From: DASWJZ01 sp963805325
GTDB taxonomy: Bacteria; Pseudomonadota; Alphaproteobacteria; Rhizobiales; Afifellaceae
Assembly: GCA_963805325.1 (NCBI GenBank)
Contig: CAWDTS010000009.1
Location: 372,001-436,000 of the forward strand
Direction: 5' to 3'
DNA: 64,000 bases
The position numbers and the translations under genes were made by a program. The notes beneath the pieces are model-generated. The model was not told the origin of the DNA, did not search any database, and saw only the letters and a program-made list of their open reading frames with translations. This document shows, one piece after another, positions 8,193 to 17,054 of this stretch. Each line of letters begins with the position of its first letter. Position 1 is the first letter of the stretch.

Positions 8193-9413
8193 CTACGCTG
8201 CGTTCAGCCAGTGGCGCGGGTCGGAGTGGCCCAGCCCGCCACCCGCGAGCGCCTTGACCAGGTCCGCGATGGCATCGAGCGAATGCACGGGGCGGAACTC
8301 GTCGACGTAGGGCAGCATCAGACGGACGCCGCGCGCCTTTGCCGCGAAGCCTTCGTAGCGCAGCAGCGGGTTCAGCCAGATGAGCCGGCGGCAGGACCGG
8401 TGCAGCCGATCCATCTCGGCGGCAAGGTCGACGCCGGAATCGCCTTTATCCTCTCGCTCAAGCCCGTCGGTGATCAGAAGAACGGTTGCCCCGCCGCTCA
8501 GCACCCGGCGCGACCAGTCGCGGTTGAACGCGCGGAGGGCCGAGGCGATGCGCGTGCCGCCCGACCAGTCCTGAACGGCGTCGGAGCAGCTTTCGAGCGC
8601 CTCGTCCGGGTCCTTCAGGCGAAGCTGCCGCGTGACGTTGGTGAGGCGCGTCCCGAAGACGAATGTCTGCACACGCCTGCGCTCGGAGAGCGCGTGCAAG
8701 AAATGCAGCATCAGCCGCGAATATTGCGTCATCGAGCCGGAGATATCGCAGAGCGCGACGATGGGTGGCCTGATTTCGGCGCGGGCCCGAAACGCCGGCA
8801 TGATCATGTCGCCGCCCACTTTCAGTGAGGCGCGCATGGTGCGGCGCGGATCGAAGCGGCCGTGCGTGGCGCGCTTGAGCCGCCGCGTGCGCAGCCGATC
8901 GTCAGGGAGAAAGAGCGCGGCCAGCGCGCGCTTCGCCTCGGCGATCTCCGCGTTTGTCATCTGCGCGAAATCCTTGCGCTGCAGCACCTCCCGCTCGGAG
9001 ACCGTGAGCCGCGCGTCGATCTCGACATCCGGCTCCTTGTCGTCGCGGCGGGCGTCCGAGCCGAGCGCCTCGCGCACGCGCGTCTCCGCGGCGCGCGGCT
9101 TTTCCTTTTCCGCCCTGACCGGGGCGACCGGGGAAAGCAACGCAAGCATCTTCTCGATCAGTCCGCGCTGGCGCCAGAAAAGCTCGAACGCCTCATGGAA
9201 GACGACGCGATGCTCGCGTTTTTTCACGAAGATCGAGTGAAGGGTCCAATAGAAGTCGTCGCGCGAGGCGATGCCGGTGGTCTCGACCGCGCGGATTGCA
9301 TCGATCACCGCCGCCGGCCCAACGGGAATGCCGGTTTTTCGGAGCGCGCGGGCGAAATAGACGATGTTGTCGGCGATGCGCCCGCCGGATGTGACCTCGG
9401 CGTCCGCGACCAT
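8193..9413 (-). CDS. VWA-domain protein, CoxE family
   Basis: The ~406-residue protein has an N-terminal helical region, a central charged linker, and a C-terminal von Willebrand A domain. The metal-ion adhesion site reads DISGSM (DxSxS), followed by TDGLERE. CoxE-type proteins work with MoxR AAA ATPases to insert or remodel metal cofactors; the best-known case is CO dehydrogenase maturation with CoxD. The start ATG 9413 overlaps the stop of the moxR-type gene by one base (TGATG), so the two are almost certainly translationally coupled. Confidence 0.88.
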   Translation of the reverse strand: MVADAEVTSGGRIADNIVYFARALRKTGIPVGPAAVIDAIRAVETTGIASRDDFYWTLHSIFVKKREHRVVFHEAFELFWRQRGLIEKMLALLSPVAPVRAEKEKPRAAETRVREALGSDARRDDKEPDVEIDARLTVSEREVLQRKDFAQMTNAEIAEAKRALAALFLPDDRLRTRRLKRATHGRFDPRRTMRASLKVGGDMIMPAFRARAEIRPPIVALCDISGSMTQYSRLMLHFLHALSERRRVQTFVFGTRLTNVTRQLRLKDPDEALESCSDAVQDWSGGTRIASALRAFNRDWSRRVLSGGATVLLITDGLEREDKGDSGVDLAAEMDRLHRSCRRLIWLNPLLRYEGFAAKARGVRLMLPYVDEFRPVHSLDAIADLVKALAGGGLGHSDPRHWLNAA

Positions 9414-10327
9414 CACTCCGCCGCCGCGAGCTCGGCCTTCACCTCATCGAGGAGCATTTTCGTCTGGCTCTTCTCGATGCGGGCGATGTCGTCCTGGTAT
9501 TTCAGGAGGACGCCAAGCGTGTCGGAAACCGTCGCCGCGTCGAGGCCCACCTGGTCGAGCTCGGTCAGCGCGCCCGCCCAATCGATCGTCTCCGCGACGC
9601 CCGGACGTTTGAAGAGATCCTCGCGGCGCAGCCGCTGGACGAAGGCCACGACCTCCGCCGCAAGCCGCTCGCGAATGCCGGGGATGCGCGTCGTTACGAT
9701 CTCCAGCTCGCGCGCCGCGTCGGGATAGTCGACCCAATGGTAGAAGCAGCGCCGCTTCAGGGCGTCGTGGATCTCGCGCGTGCGGTTGGTGGTGACGACG
9801 ACGATCGGCGGATGCTCGGCGCGGATCGTCCCGACTTCCGGAACCGTCACCTGATTGTCGGCAAGCACTTCGAGCAGGAACGCCTCGAAGGCCTCGTCGG
9901 CGCGGTCGAGCTCGTCGATCAGAAGGATGGGCGGCCCGGCGATGTCCGGCTCTAGAGCCTGCAAGATCGGGCGCTTGATCAGGAACCGGTCGGTGAAGAT
10001 ATCCTTCGACAGCGTATCGCGGTCGACGTCGCCGGCAGCCTCCGCAAGCCTGATCTCCACCATCTGCGCGGCGTAGTTCCATTCGTAGACGGCGGAGGCG
10101 ACGTCGAGACCCTCGTAGCATTGCAGGCGGATCAGCTTGCGCCCGAGCGTCTCGGCCAGAACCTTGGCGATCTCGGTCTTGCCGACCCCCGCCTCGCCTT
10201 CGAGGAAGAGCGGGCGGCCCATCTTCAGCGAGAGATAGAGCACGGTCGCAAGCGACCGGTCGGCGATGTAGCCGGCCGAGGAAAGCAGGGTCAGCGTTGC
10301 GTCGATAGAGGTGGGGACGGCAGGCAT
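9413..10327 (-). CDS. MoxR-family AAA+ ATPase (CoxD type)
   Basis: This 304-residue ATPase has Walker A GEAGVGKTE, Walker B ILLIDELDRAD, sensor 1 (VVTTNRTREIHDALKRR) and a C-terminal lid domain. MoxR ATPases act as chaperones for metal-cofactor enzymes and are almost always paired with a VWA protein, as here. It is the first gene of the moxR-VWA-TrhA run and lies back to back with the YcaQ-like gene across an 88-base shared promoter region. The client enzyme is not in this window. Confidence 0.9.
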   Translation of the reverse strand: MPAVPTSIDATLTLLSSAGYIADRSLATVLYLSLKMGRPLFLEGEAGVGKTEIAKVLAETLGRKLIRLQCYEGLDVASAVYEWNYAAQMVEIRLAEAAGDVDRDTLSKDIFTDRFLIKRPILQALEPDIAGPPILLIDELDRADEAFEAFLLEVLADNQVTVPEVGTIRAEHPPIVVVTTNRTREIHDALKRRCFYHWVDYPDAARELEIVTTRIPGIRERLAAEVVAFVQRLRREDLFKRPGVAETIDWAGALTELDQVGLDAATVSDTLGVLLKYQDDIARIEKSQTKMLLDEVKAELAAAE

Positions 10328-10415
10328 TGGGACTCGGCAAAATCAGGAGAATGGTCGCTATATAGGGCAGAAAGCCGCCCGCCGCACGGTTGAATTGTCG
10401 CTCCCGCATCCCTGA

Positions 10416-11568
10416 ATGGCCCGCATTGTTAAGCCCACCTCACTTTCGCTGGCCGCCGCCAGACGGATATGGCTCCGTGCCCAGCGGCTTGACGAGAGCG
10501 CCCCCTTCGGCGCGGGACCTGAGGCGACGCGCGTGGCGGTCGAGCACCTCGGCTACGTGCAGATCGACACAATCCACGTAATCGAGCGCTCCCACCATCA
10601 CATCCTCTACACCCGCATCCCGGCCTACCGGCGCGAAGACCTCCACCGGGCGCAGACGGTGGAGAAGTCCGTCTTCGAGTACCTGGACGCACGCGCTCGC
10701 CTACATTCCAACGCGGGATTTCCGCTTCTTCGTACGTGCGATGAAGGCGCACCGGCTAGAGCAGGACCGTTGGTTCGGCCGGGTTACCAAGGCCGACCTT
10801 GGCAAGGTCATGCGGCTCCTCCGGAACAATGGGCCGCTCACGATCCGCGACATCGACGACGACGTTCTCGTCGAGAAGGATCACGCCTGGGCGAGCCGCA
10901 AGCCGTCGAAGCGGGCGCTGCAACTCGCCTTCTACATGGGGCGCGTCGCGGTCGGCGAGCGGATCGGCATGCTCAAGACCTACGATCTGGTGGATCGTCA
11001 TTTCGGTTGGGCGAAGCCTCCGCGCCCCGCCTCAGAGCGCGAGGTCACGGAATATCTCCTCGACCGGGCGCTTCTGGCGCAGGGCGTCGTGAGCCTCAAT
11101 TCGGCCTGCTATATGGATGCGCCCCGGAAGCCGGCGATGCGGACGATGATCGACCGGCGCGTGCGGCGTGGCGAACTCGTGCCGCTGGCGATCGAAGGCG
11201 CTGGCAAGACCGAGCACTGGGCGAGGCCCGAGCTTCTCGAGGCGCCGCTGCCCGACGCGGATCTCGTGCACATCCTCTCGCCGTTCGACCCGCTCATCAT
11301 CCAGCGGAAGCGGCTAAAACTCTTCTTCGACTACGAGCACCGCTTCGAGGCCTACGTGCCCAAGGAGAAACGCGCGCTCGGCTATTTCGCGCTGCCGGTG
11401 CTTGTCGGCGACGAGATCGTCGCAGCGCTCGATCTCAAGACCGACCGGGCGAAGGGCAAGCTGCTCGTGCAAAAATGGACGTGGGTCGGCGACGGCTCGC
11501 CTCAGCGGCACAAGCGCCGCATCGAGGAGGAACTGCATCGGTTCGAGCGGTTCCAACTCGGATCATAG
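10416..11568 (+). pseudogene. YcaQ-type winged-helix DNA glycosylase, single +1 frameshift
   Basis: Conserved sequence starts at ATG 10416 (LSLAAARRIWLRAQRLDE, then HLGYVQIDTI and ERSHHHILYTR). It then jumps frame near 10682-10683, where TACCTGGACG should read TACTGGACG; removing one C gives YWTHALAYIPTRDFRFF and joins cleanly to the rest, ending at 11568 after RFERFQLGS. The corrected product is about 383 residues, close to the family length. YcaQ/AlkX-type enzymes unhook DNA interstrand crosslinks and carry HTH_42 winged-helix domains. All conserved blocks remain on both sides of the break, so the extra C may be a sequencing error or a very recent mutation. Confidence 0.85.
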
Positions 11569-11688
11569 ATAGCGCGCCGTTCAAGATCACGGCGATCAAC
11601 GCGGACGGCGGCCCTTGCGGACCTTATCGTCCATATTTGGGCGAGCGGCCTGCCGGAAGCTCTTCGCGGATTCGGTCGAGTCTCAATC

Positions 11689-11889
11689 TCAGAGCATGGC
11701 AACCGGGGACAGTTGATCCTCCAAAACAACGCGCTGCTGCGAGCCGACCGAACTCTGGACCCGGTAGTGGCAATCGCCGCGTTCCTCGGGAAGCAGGGCG
11801 ACGACCTTGTAGATACCGGCAACCCCGCGATTGATTGCGGCTGAGGAAAGCCGCACCGACTGGCCGACCTTGAACTTATGACTAGTCAT
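11689..11889 (-). CDS. Small conserved hypothetical protein, SH3-like
   Basis: A 66-residue soluble basic protein. ATG 11889 has GGAG eight bases upstream. The pattern KVGQSVRLSS...GVAGIYKVVALLPEE...YRVQSS...RVVLEDQL is familiar from small uncharacterised rhizobial proteins and looks like a single SH3-type barrel. It lies 69 bases after the cold-shock gene on the same strand, separated by a perfect hairpin, so the two may be cotranscribed. No function can be assigned. Confidence 0.65.
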   Translation of the reverse strand: MTSHKFKVGQSVRLSSAAINRGVAGIYKVVALLPEERGDCHYRVQSSVGSQQRVVLEDQLSPVAML

Positions 11890-11912
11890 GAAAAAGCTCC
11901 CTGCGCGATCGA

Positions 11913-11939
11913 TCGAGAGCGCGGAGGCCGCGCTCTCGA
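11913..11939 (-). other. Perfect 12-bp inverted repeat between cspA and the 66-residue gene
   Basis: Arms 11913-11924 and 11928-11939 are perfectly complementary with a three-base loop. There is no T tract directly after it on either strand, so it is not a standard terminator. It could act as a partial terminator or as a stabilising 3' structure of the cspA message. Confidence 0.5.
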
Positions 11940-11958
11940 GATTTGCGCGTCTTTTCGG

Positions 11959-12168
11959 TTACGCCGACTGCAGATTCGCCGCGGCTTCCTTGCCGCTGCG
12001 CCGATCGGCTTCGACGTCGAAAGAGAGCTTCTGGCCCTCGACCAGGCCGCGCATGCCGGCCGCTTCGAGCGCCGTGGCATGGACGAACACGTCCTTGCCG
12101 CCGTCGTCAGGCGCGATGAACCCGAAGCCTTTTTGCGAGTTATAGAACTTTACTGTGCCCGTTTTCAT
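11959..12168 (-). CDS. Cold-shock protein, CspA family
   Basis: 69 residues forming one cold-shock domain, with RNP1 KGFGFIAPDD and RNP2 VFVHATAL, the aromatic single-stranded nucleic acid binding motifs. The start is ATG 12168 after AAGGA; the in-frame ATG at 12183 would overlap the ribosome site. The family binds RNA and unwinds secondary structure. A long upstream leader with a small GC-rich hairpin at 12205-12221 would fit the leader-controlled expression known for csp genes. Confidence 0.92.
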   Translation of the reverse strand: MKTGTVKFYNSQKGFGFIAPDDGGKDVFVHATALEAAGMRGLVEGQKLSFDVEADRRSGKEAAANLQSA

Positions 12169-12500
12169 GGGATGTCCTTTCACTGACAGTTGCGCATGCG
12201 GACAGCCGCGCTACACGCGGCCGATCCGGTTCAGAATCGAGATTTGGAGAGATAGTCTGAACGTGCGCCCGGCAGTGCCAACGGCGAAGCGGCCCAGTTG
12301 TCCGGCCAAAGATCGATGGTTTCATGTGGGGGATTATTGCGACTTATGCAAGGCCGACGCGCGATCCTCCTTTCGGCACGGGTACTTGGCGCACCGCCGC
12401 ATCGCTCGCCGGAGGGAGGGCTTCCCGCGCGCGCGCCGGGCCGCGCTTCAGCATGAGGGCTGCCAGCGAGGCCTGAAATGCGCTAGGTCTGCCCCGACAA
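12169..12500. other. Divergent intergenic region, cspA / pcaB
   Basis: 332 bases without a credible gene. It should hold the cspA promoter and leader on the minus strand and the pca promoter on the plus strand. A six-base-pair hairpin (arms 12205-12210 and 12216-12221) lies 37 bases before the cspA start codon. I see no clear -35/-10 pair or PcaQ-type operator. Confidence 0.5.
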
Positions 12501-13862
12501 ATGCCTAGTTCCACCCGTTCCCCGCTCCTCTCGCCGATCTTCGACTCGTCGGCCGTTGGCGAAGTCTTCTCCGACCGCGCCGTTTTGCAGGCGATGCTCG
12601 ATTTCGAGGCGGCGCTGGCCGCGGCGGAGGCCGAGATCGGGATCATCCCCGCGACTGCGGTCGCGCCGATCAAGTCGGCCTGCGATGCGGACCTCTATGA
12701 CATCGCGGAGATCGGCAAAGCGGCGGCGCTAGCCGGCAACATCGCAATCCCGCTGGTCAAGGCGCTGACCCAGACGGTCAACGAAAAGGCCCGCGGCTAT
12801 GTGCACTGGGGCGCGACCAGCCAGGATGCCATCGACACAGCCTTCATGCTCTGCGCCAAGCGCGCGCTGCCGATCATGCGCGCCGATCTCGCCGCTTCGA
12901 TCGACGCGCTCGTCGCGCTGATCGGGAAGCACCGCGGCACCGTGATGGCGGGGCGCACTTTGATGCAGCAGGCGCTGCCGATCACCTTCGCCACCAAAGC
13001 AGCCGTCTGGCTCTCCGGCCTTGCGCACGCGGTGGAGCGCCTGATGCGCGTCGAAACGAATTCGCTGGCGCTGCAATTCGGCGGCGCGGCGGGAACGCTC
13101 GCCGCACTCGGCGCAAATGGCGCGAAGGTCAGAAGCGCGCTCGCCGCGCGCCTTGAACTGAAGGAAGCGCCAATCACATGGCACGCCGACCGCGGACGCG
13201 TCTTCGATATCGCCACCGCGCTCTCGGGCCTTTCCGGTGCGGCGGCGAAGATCGCGACCGACGTGTCGCTTCTGATGCAGACGGAAGTCGGCGAAGTCTT
13301 CGAGCCTGCCGCGCCGGGCAAGGGCGGCTCCTCGACCTTGCCCCACAAGCGCAACCCGATCGGCTCCGCAGCGATCCGCGCCAACCACCTGCGCATTTCC
13401 GGCTTCATGGCGACGCTCACCATGGCGCTCGAGCACGAGCACGAGCGCGCGGCCGGCGCGTGGGCGGCGGAGTGGGAGACGCTCCGTGATCTCTTCGTGC
13501 TTTCGGCGGGGAGCCTGGAGCGGCTGCGCGAGATGCTCGCCGGCCTTGAAGTCGACCCGGCGCGGATGCGCGCCAATCTCGATTCGACGCTCGGACTGCC
13601 GCTTGCCGAGAGCCTGATGATGGCGCTCGCGCCGAAGATCGGACGGATGGAAGCGCATCACCGTGTCGCGGCTGCGTCGAAGCTCGCGCTCGCAAGCAAT
13701 CGTCCGCTTGCGGAGGTCGCGAAGGGGGAACCGGCGATCGCCGGCAATATCCGCGTGGAGGAGATCGACCGTGCGCTCGATCCGATGCGCTATCTGGGCA
13801 GCGCCGAGCAGATGATCGATGCCGCGCTCGCGGAGGCACGTCGCGTCATGGAGAAAGATTGA
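12501..13862 (+). CDS. pcaB: 3-carboxy-cis,cis-muconate cycloisomerase
   Basis: This 453-residue member of the fumarase/argininosuccinate lyase superfamily carries the signature GKGGSSTLPHKRNP with the catalytic-loop serines. Sequence and context identify it as PcaB, which lactonises 3-carboxymuconate to 4-carboxymuconolactone in the protocatechuate branch of the beta-ketoadipate pathway. It is followed, with one-base overlap, by pcaD and then pcaC. The ring-cleaving pcaGH genes and the CoA transferase genes are not present in the window. Confidence 0.92.
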   Translation: MPSSTRSPLLSPIFDSSAVGEVFSDRAVLQAMLDFEAALAAAEAEIGIIPATAVAPIKSACDADLYDIAEIGKAAALAGNIAIPLVKALTQTVNEKARGYVHWGATSQDAIDTAFMLCAKRALPIMRADLAASIDALVALIGKHRGTVMAGRTLMQQALPITFATKAAVWLSGLAHAVERLMRVETNSLALQFGGAAGTLAALGANGAKVRSALAARLELKEAPITWHADRGRVFDIATALSGLSGAAAKIATDVSLLMQTEVGEVFEPAAPGKGGSSTLPHKRNPIGSAAIRANHLRISGFMATLTMALEHEHERAAGAWAAEWETLRDLFVLSAGSLERLREMLAGLEVDPARMRANLDSTLGLPLAESLMMALAPKIGRMEAHHRVAAASKLALASNRPLAEVAKGEPAIAGNIRVEEIDRALDPMRYLGSAEQMIDAALAEARRVMEKD

Positions 13863-14656
13863 TGGCAGAGGTGAAAACCGGCGACGGCGTCCGCATCCAC
13901 TACGAGATCGAAGGACGCGACGACGGACCTCCCCTCCTCTTCTCCAACTCGCTCGGCACCAACCTTCACATGTGGGACGAGCAGGCGAAGCACGCGGTTG
14001 GGCTCGGCTTCCGCGTGATCCGCTACGATCAACGCGGCCATGGCAAATCCGCAGCGCCCGAGGGGGACTACACTCTGAAGCGTCTTGCCGACGACGTGGT
14101 CGACCTCCTCGACGCGCTCGACATCGAGAAGGCGGCGTTCTGCGGCCTGTCGATGGGAGCGATGACGGGCATGCACCTCGGCAAGCGCCATCCAACCCGC
14201 TTCTCGCGGCTGGCGCTCTGCAACACGGCTGCGTATATGCCGCCGCGCGAGAACTGGGACCTGCGTATCAAGACAGTGAACGAGGCGGGGCTGGAAGCAA
14301 TCGTGGACCGCATCCTTGGGCTCTGGTTCACGCCCGAATTCTCTGAACGCGCGCCGACCGAGGTCGATCGCATCCGTACGATGTTCCTTGCGAACGAGTC
14401 CGGCGGCTATAACGGCTGCTGCGCCGCCGTTCGCGACATGGACGAGCGCAGCCAGCTCGGCACGATCGAGGCTCCGGCCCTCGTGGTGATCGGCGCGCAC
14501 GACCCATCGACGACCCCGGAGGCCGGCCGATATATCGTCCAGCACATTCCCGGCGCACAAAAAGCCGTGCTCGACAGCGCGCATCTCTCCAACATCGAGC
14601 GGCTCGAGGACTTCAACCGGATCGTGCTCGGCTTTCTCGCGGGAGGTCATCGATGA
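13862..14656 (+). CDS. pcaD: 3-oxoadipate enol-lactonase
   Basis: This 264-residue alpha/beta hydrolase has nucleophile elbow GLSMGAM, the oxyanion region FSNSLGTNLHMWDEQ, and catalytic His in DSAHLSNIE. PcaD opens 3-oxoadipate enol-lactone to 3-oxoadipate. ATG 13862 overlaps the pcaB stop by one base (TGATG). An upstream in-frame TTG at 13859 is unlikely. The stop overlaps the pcaC start by four bases. Confidence 0.92.
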   Translation: MAEVKTGDGVRIHYEIEGRDDGPPLLFSNSLGTNLHMWDEQAKHAVGLGFRVIRYDQRGHGKSAAPEGDYTLKRLADDVVDLLDALDIEKAAFCGLSMGAMTGMHLGKRHPTRFSRLALCNTAAYMPPRENWDLRIKTVNEAGLEAIVDRILGLWFTPEFSERAPTEVDRIRTMFLANESGGYNGCCAAVRDMDERSQLGTIEAPALVVIGAHDPSTTPEAGRYIVQHIPGAQKAVLDSAHLSNIERLEDFNRIVLGFLAGGHR

Positions 14657-15036
14657 GCGACACCTACGAAAGCGGCATGAAGGTGCGCCGCGCCGTCCTC
14701 GGCGATGCGCATGTCGATCGCGCGACCACGGGCGCTAGCGACTTCAACCGCGAATTCCAGGATCTCATCACGCGCTATGCCTGGGGCGAGATCTGGTCGC
14801 GACCCGGCCTCGACCGCAAGACGCGCTCCTGCATGGTGCTGACCGCGACGATTGCGCTCGGCGCCTGGGACGAGTTCCGCCTGCACATGAATGCAGCCTT
14901 CAACAACGGGCTGTCAGAGGCAGAGATCAAAGAAGTGATCCTGCAGGCTGCAATCTATTGCGGCGTGCCGGCCGCGAACCACGCCTTCAAGGAAGCAGCC
15001 GCCGTGCTTGCCGAGCGGAGCGGCAAGAAAGCGTGA
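14653..15036 (+). CDS. pcaC: 4-carboxymuconolactone decarboxylase
   Basis: 127 residues of the CMD/AhpD-like fold, with the PcaC pattern GEIWSRPGLDRKTRSCMVLT and WDEFRLHMNAAFNNG...EIKEVILQAAIYCGVPAANHAF. It decarboxylates 4-carboxymuconolactone to the enol-lactone used by PcaD. ATG 14653 overlaps the pcaD stop (ATGA), and its own stop overlaps the DUF5996 start. In some bacteria PcaC and PcaD are fused (PcaL); here they are separate but coupled. Confidence 0.93.
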   Translation: MSDTYESGMKVRRAVLGDAHVDRATTGASDFNREFQDLITRYAWGEIWSRPGLDRKTRSCMVLTATIALGAWDEFRLHMNAAFNNGLSEAEIKEVILQAAIYCGVPAANHAFKEAAAVLAERSGKKA

Positions 15037-15971
15037 GTGCGACGCGCGAAGCGTGGCCCGAGGCACCAACCGAGGGCTGGCTTGAGACAGCGGCGACGTT
15101 GCAGATGTTCTCGCAGGTCGTGGGCAAGGTGCGGCTCGCGCGTGCGCCGCGCGAGAACCATTGGTGGCACGTCGCGCTCTATCTGACTTCGCGCGGCCTG
15201 ACGACGTCGCCGATGCCCGACAGGAACGGCGCGTTCCAGGTGGACTTCGACTTTCTGGACCACGGTCTCGTGATCGCAACCAGCGACGGCCGCCGCGAAG
15301 AGATGGCGCTCGCCGGTATCGGATCGGTCGCCGAATTCTACACATCCTTCATGGGACGGCTTGCCGCGCTCGGCATCGACGTCGCGATCTGGCCGGTGCC
15401 GGTTGAGGTGATGGTCGCGACGCCCTTCGCCGACAACAGCTCGCGTTGCGCCTACGTACCGGAAGTCGCCGAGCGGATGTGGCGCATCCTGCTTCTTGCC
15501 GACACGGCACTGAAACGCTTCCGCTTCGGCTTCCTTGGAAAGTCGAGCCCGTCGCATTTCTTCTGGGGAAGCTTCGACCTTGCGATGACGCGCTTCTCCG
15601 GGCGGAGCGCGCCGAAGCATCCCGGCGGCGTTCCAAATCTCGCGGATTGGGTCACGCGCGAAGCTTATTCGCACGAAGTCTGGAGCGCAGGCTTCTGGCC
15701 GGGGACGGCCGGCGGCTTCGAGCGTCCCGCGTTTTATGCGTACGCCTATCCGCAGCCCGCCGGCTTTTCGGCCGCGCCGGTTTCTCCTGCGGCCGGCAAC
15801 TACAACACGGCGCTCGGAGAATTCCTGCTTCCTTACGACAGCGTGCGCGCGTTTCCCGACCCGGGCGAAGCCGTGGCGCAGTTCCTGAAGTCGACTTACG
15901 AGGCAGCGGCTGATCTCGGCGGCTGGGACCGTGCCCGATTGGAGAGAGCGCGCGACGCAGCGGTGGATTGA
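15033..15971 (+). CDS. DUF5996 family protein, coupled to the pca genes
   Basis: A 312-residue soluble protein of the DUF5996 family. Visible family features are EGWLETAATLQMFSQVVGK, HWWHVALYLTSRGLTT, FDFLDHGLV and SPSHFFWGSFDLAMTRFSGR. I chose GTG 15033 because it makes a GTGA overlap with the pcaC stop, and homology begins just after it. The function of the family is unknown. The tight overlap suggests cotranslation with pcaC and so a possible accessory role in aromatic degradation, which is inference only. Confidence 0.82.
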   Translation: MSATREAWPEAPTEGWLETAATLQMFSQVVGKVRLARAPRENHWWHVALYLTSRGLTTSPMPDRNGAFQVDFDFLDHGLVIATSDGRREEMALAGIGSVAEFYTSFMGRLAALGIDVAIWPVPVEVMVATPFADNSSRCAYVPEVAERMWRILLLADTALKRFRFGFLGKSSPSHFFWGSFDLAMTRFSGRSAPKHPGGVPNLADWVTREAYSHEVWSAGFWPGTAGGFERPAFYAYAYPQPAGFSAAPVSPAAGNYNTALGEFLLPYDSVRAFPDPGEAVAQFLKSTYEAAADLGGWDRARLERARDAAVD

Positions 15972-16133
15972 CGGCGGAGCGGTACGGGGCTTGCATAGCC
16001 CAAGGGGGTGCCCACACCTCGGTTGACGCCTTGGTTGTGTGGCGTTCGTGGCCTTGCTACCGTGCTCCGTCCCATGACCGGCTCGATCGGCGCGGGGACT
16101 GGTGACGGTCGTACCGTCGGGGGGTAGAGGCGG

Positions 16134-17054
16134 ATGGAGTATTTTCTCGAGCAGCTCATCAACGGGCTGACTCTGGGCTCGATCTACGGATTAATCGCCA
16201 TCGGCTACACGATGGTCTACGGCATCGTCGGCATGGTGAACTTCGCGCATGGCGACGTGTTCATGGTGTCTGCCTTCATCGCGCTCATTACGTTCCTGAT
16301 CGTGACGACATGGCTTGGCATAGCGTCGGTCGCGGTCGCGCTGATCATCATGCTGATCGTCGGAATGCTGCTCACCGGGCTGTGGAACTGGGTGATCGAG
16401 AAGATCGCCTATCGGCCGCTGCGCGGCTCTTTCCGGCTGGCGCCGCTCATTTCGGCGATCGGCATGTCGATCGTTCTCTCGAACTTCGTTCAGGTCGCGC
16501 AAGGTCCGCGCAATAAGCCGATCCCGCCGATGGTGACGGAGGTCTACACGCTCTTTCAGGGCAGTGGCACTTACCCGGTGACCATCGCCCTCAAGCAACT
16601 GATCATCTTCGCGCTCACGGCCGGGCTGCTCCTCGGCTTCTGGCTGGTGGTGCAGAAGACTTCCCTCGGACGAGCGCAGCGCGCCTGCGAACAGGATAGG
16701 CGCATGGCCGCCCTGCTCGGCATCGACGTCGACCGCACGATCTCGCTGACCTTCGTCATGGGTGCAGCGCTTGCCGCGGTCGCCGGAACGATGTTCTTGA
16801 TGTTCTACGGCGTGGTGAACTTCTCGGACGGCTTCCAGCCCGGCATCAAGGCCTTCACCGCCGCGGTGCTCGGCGGCATCGGCTCGCTGCCCGGCGCCGT
16901 GCTCGGCGGCATTCTGATCGGCATCATCGAGGCGCTTTGGTCGGCCTATTTCTCCATCGACTACAAGGACGTCGCCGTTTTCTCGATCCTGGCGATCGTG
17001 CTCATCTTCTTGCCGCAGGGCCTCCTCGGACGACCGGAAGTCGAGAAAGTCTAA
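16134..17054 (+). CDS. livH: Branched-chain amino acid ABC transporter permease LivH
   Basis: A 306-residue inner-membrane permease with the LivH N-terminal pattern INGLTLGSIYGLIAIGYTMVYG...NFAHGD and about eight hydrophobic segments. It is first in an operon livH-livM-livG-livF-DUF6867-livK. The 162-base gap before it likely holds the promoter. Together with LivM it forms the transmembrane channel for leucine, isoleucine, valine or related amino acids. Confidence 0.95.
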   Translation: MEYFLEQLINGLTLGSIYGLIAIGYTMVYGIVGMVNFAHGDVFMVSAFIALITFLIVTTWLGIASVAVALIIMLIVGMLLTGLWNWVIEKIAYRPLRGSFRLAPLISAIGMSIVLSNFVQVAQGPRNKPIPPMVTEVYTLFQGSGTYPVTIALKQLIIFALTAGLLLGFWLVVQKTSLGRAQRACEQDRRMAALLGIDVDRTISLTFVMGAALAAVAGTMFLMFYGVVNFSDGFQPGIKAFTAAVLGGIGSLPGAVLGGILIGIIEALWSAYFSIDYKDVAVFSILAIVLIFLPQGLLGRPEVEKV

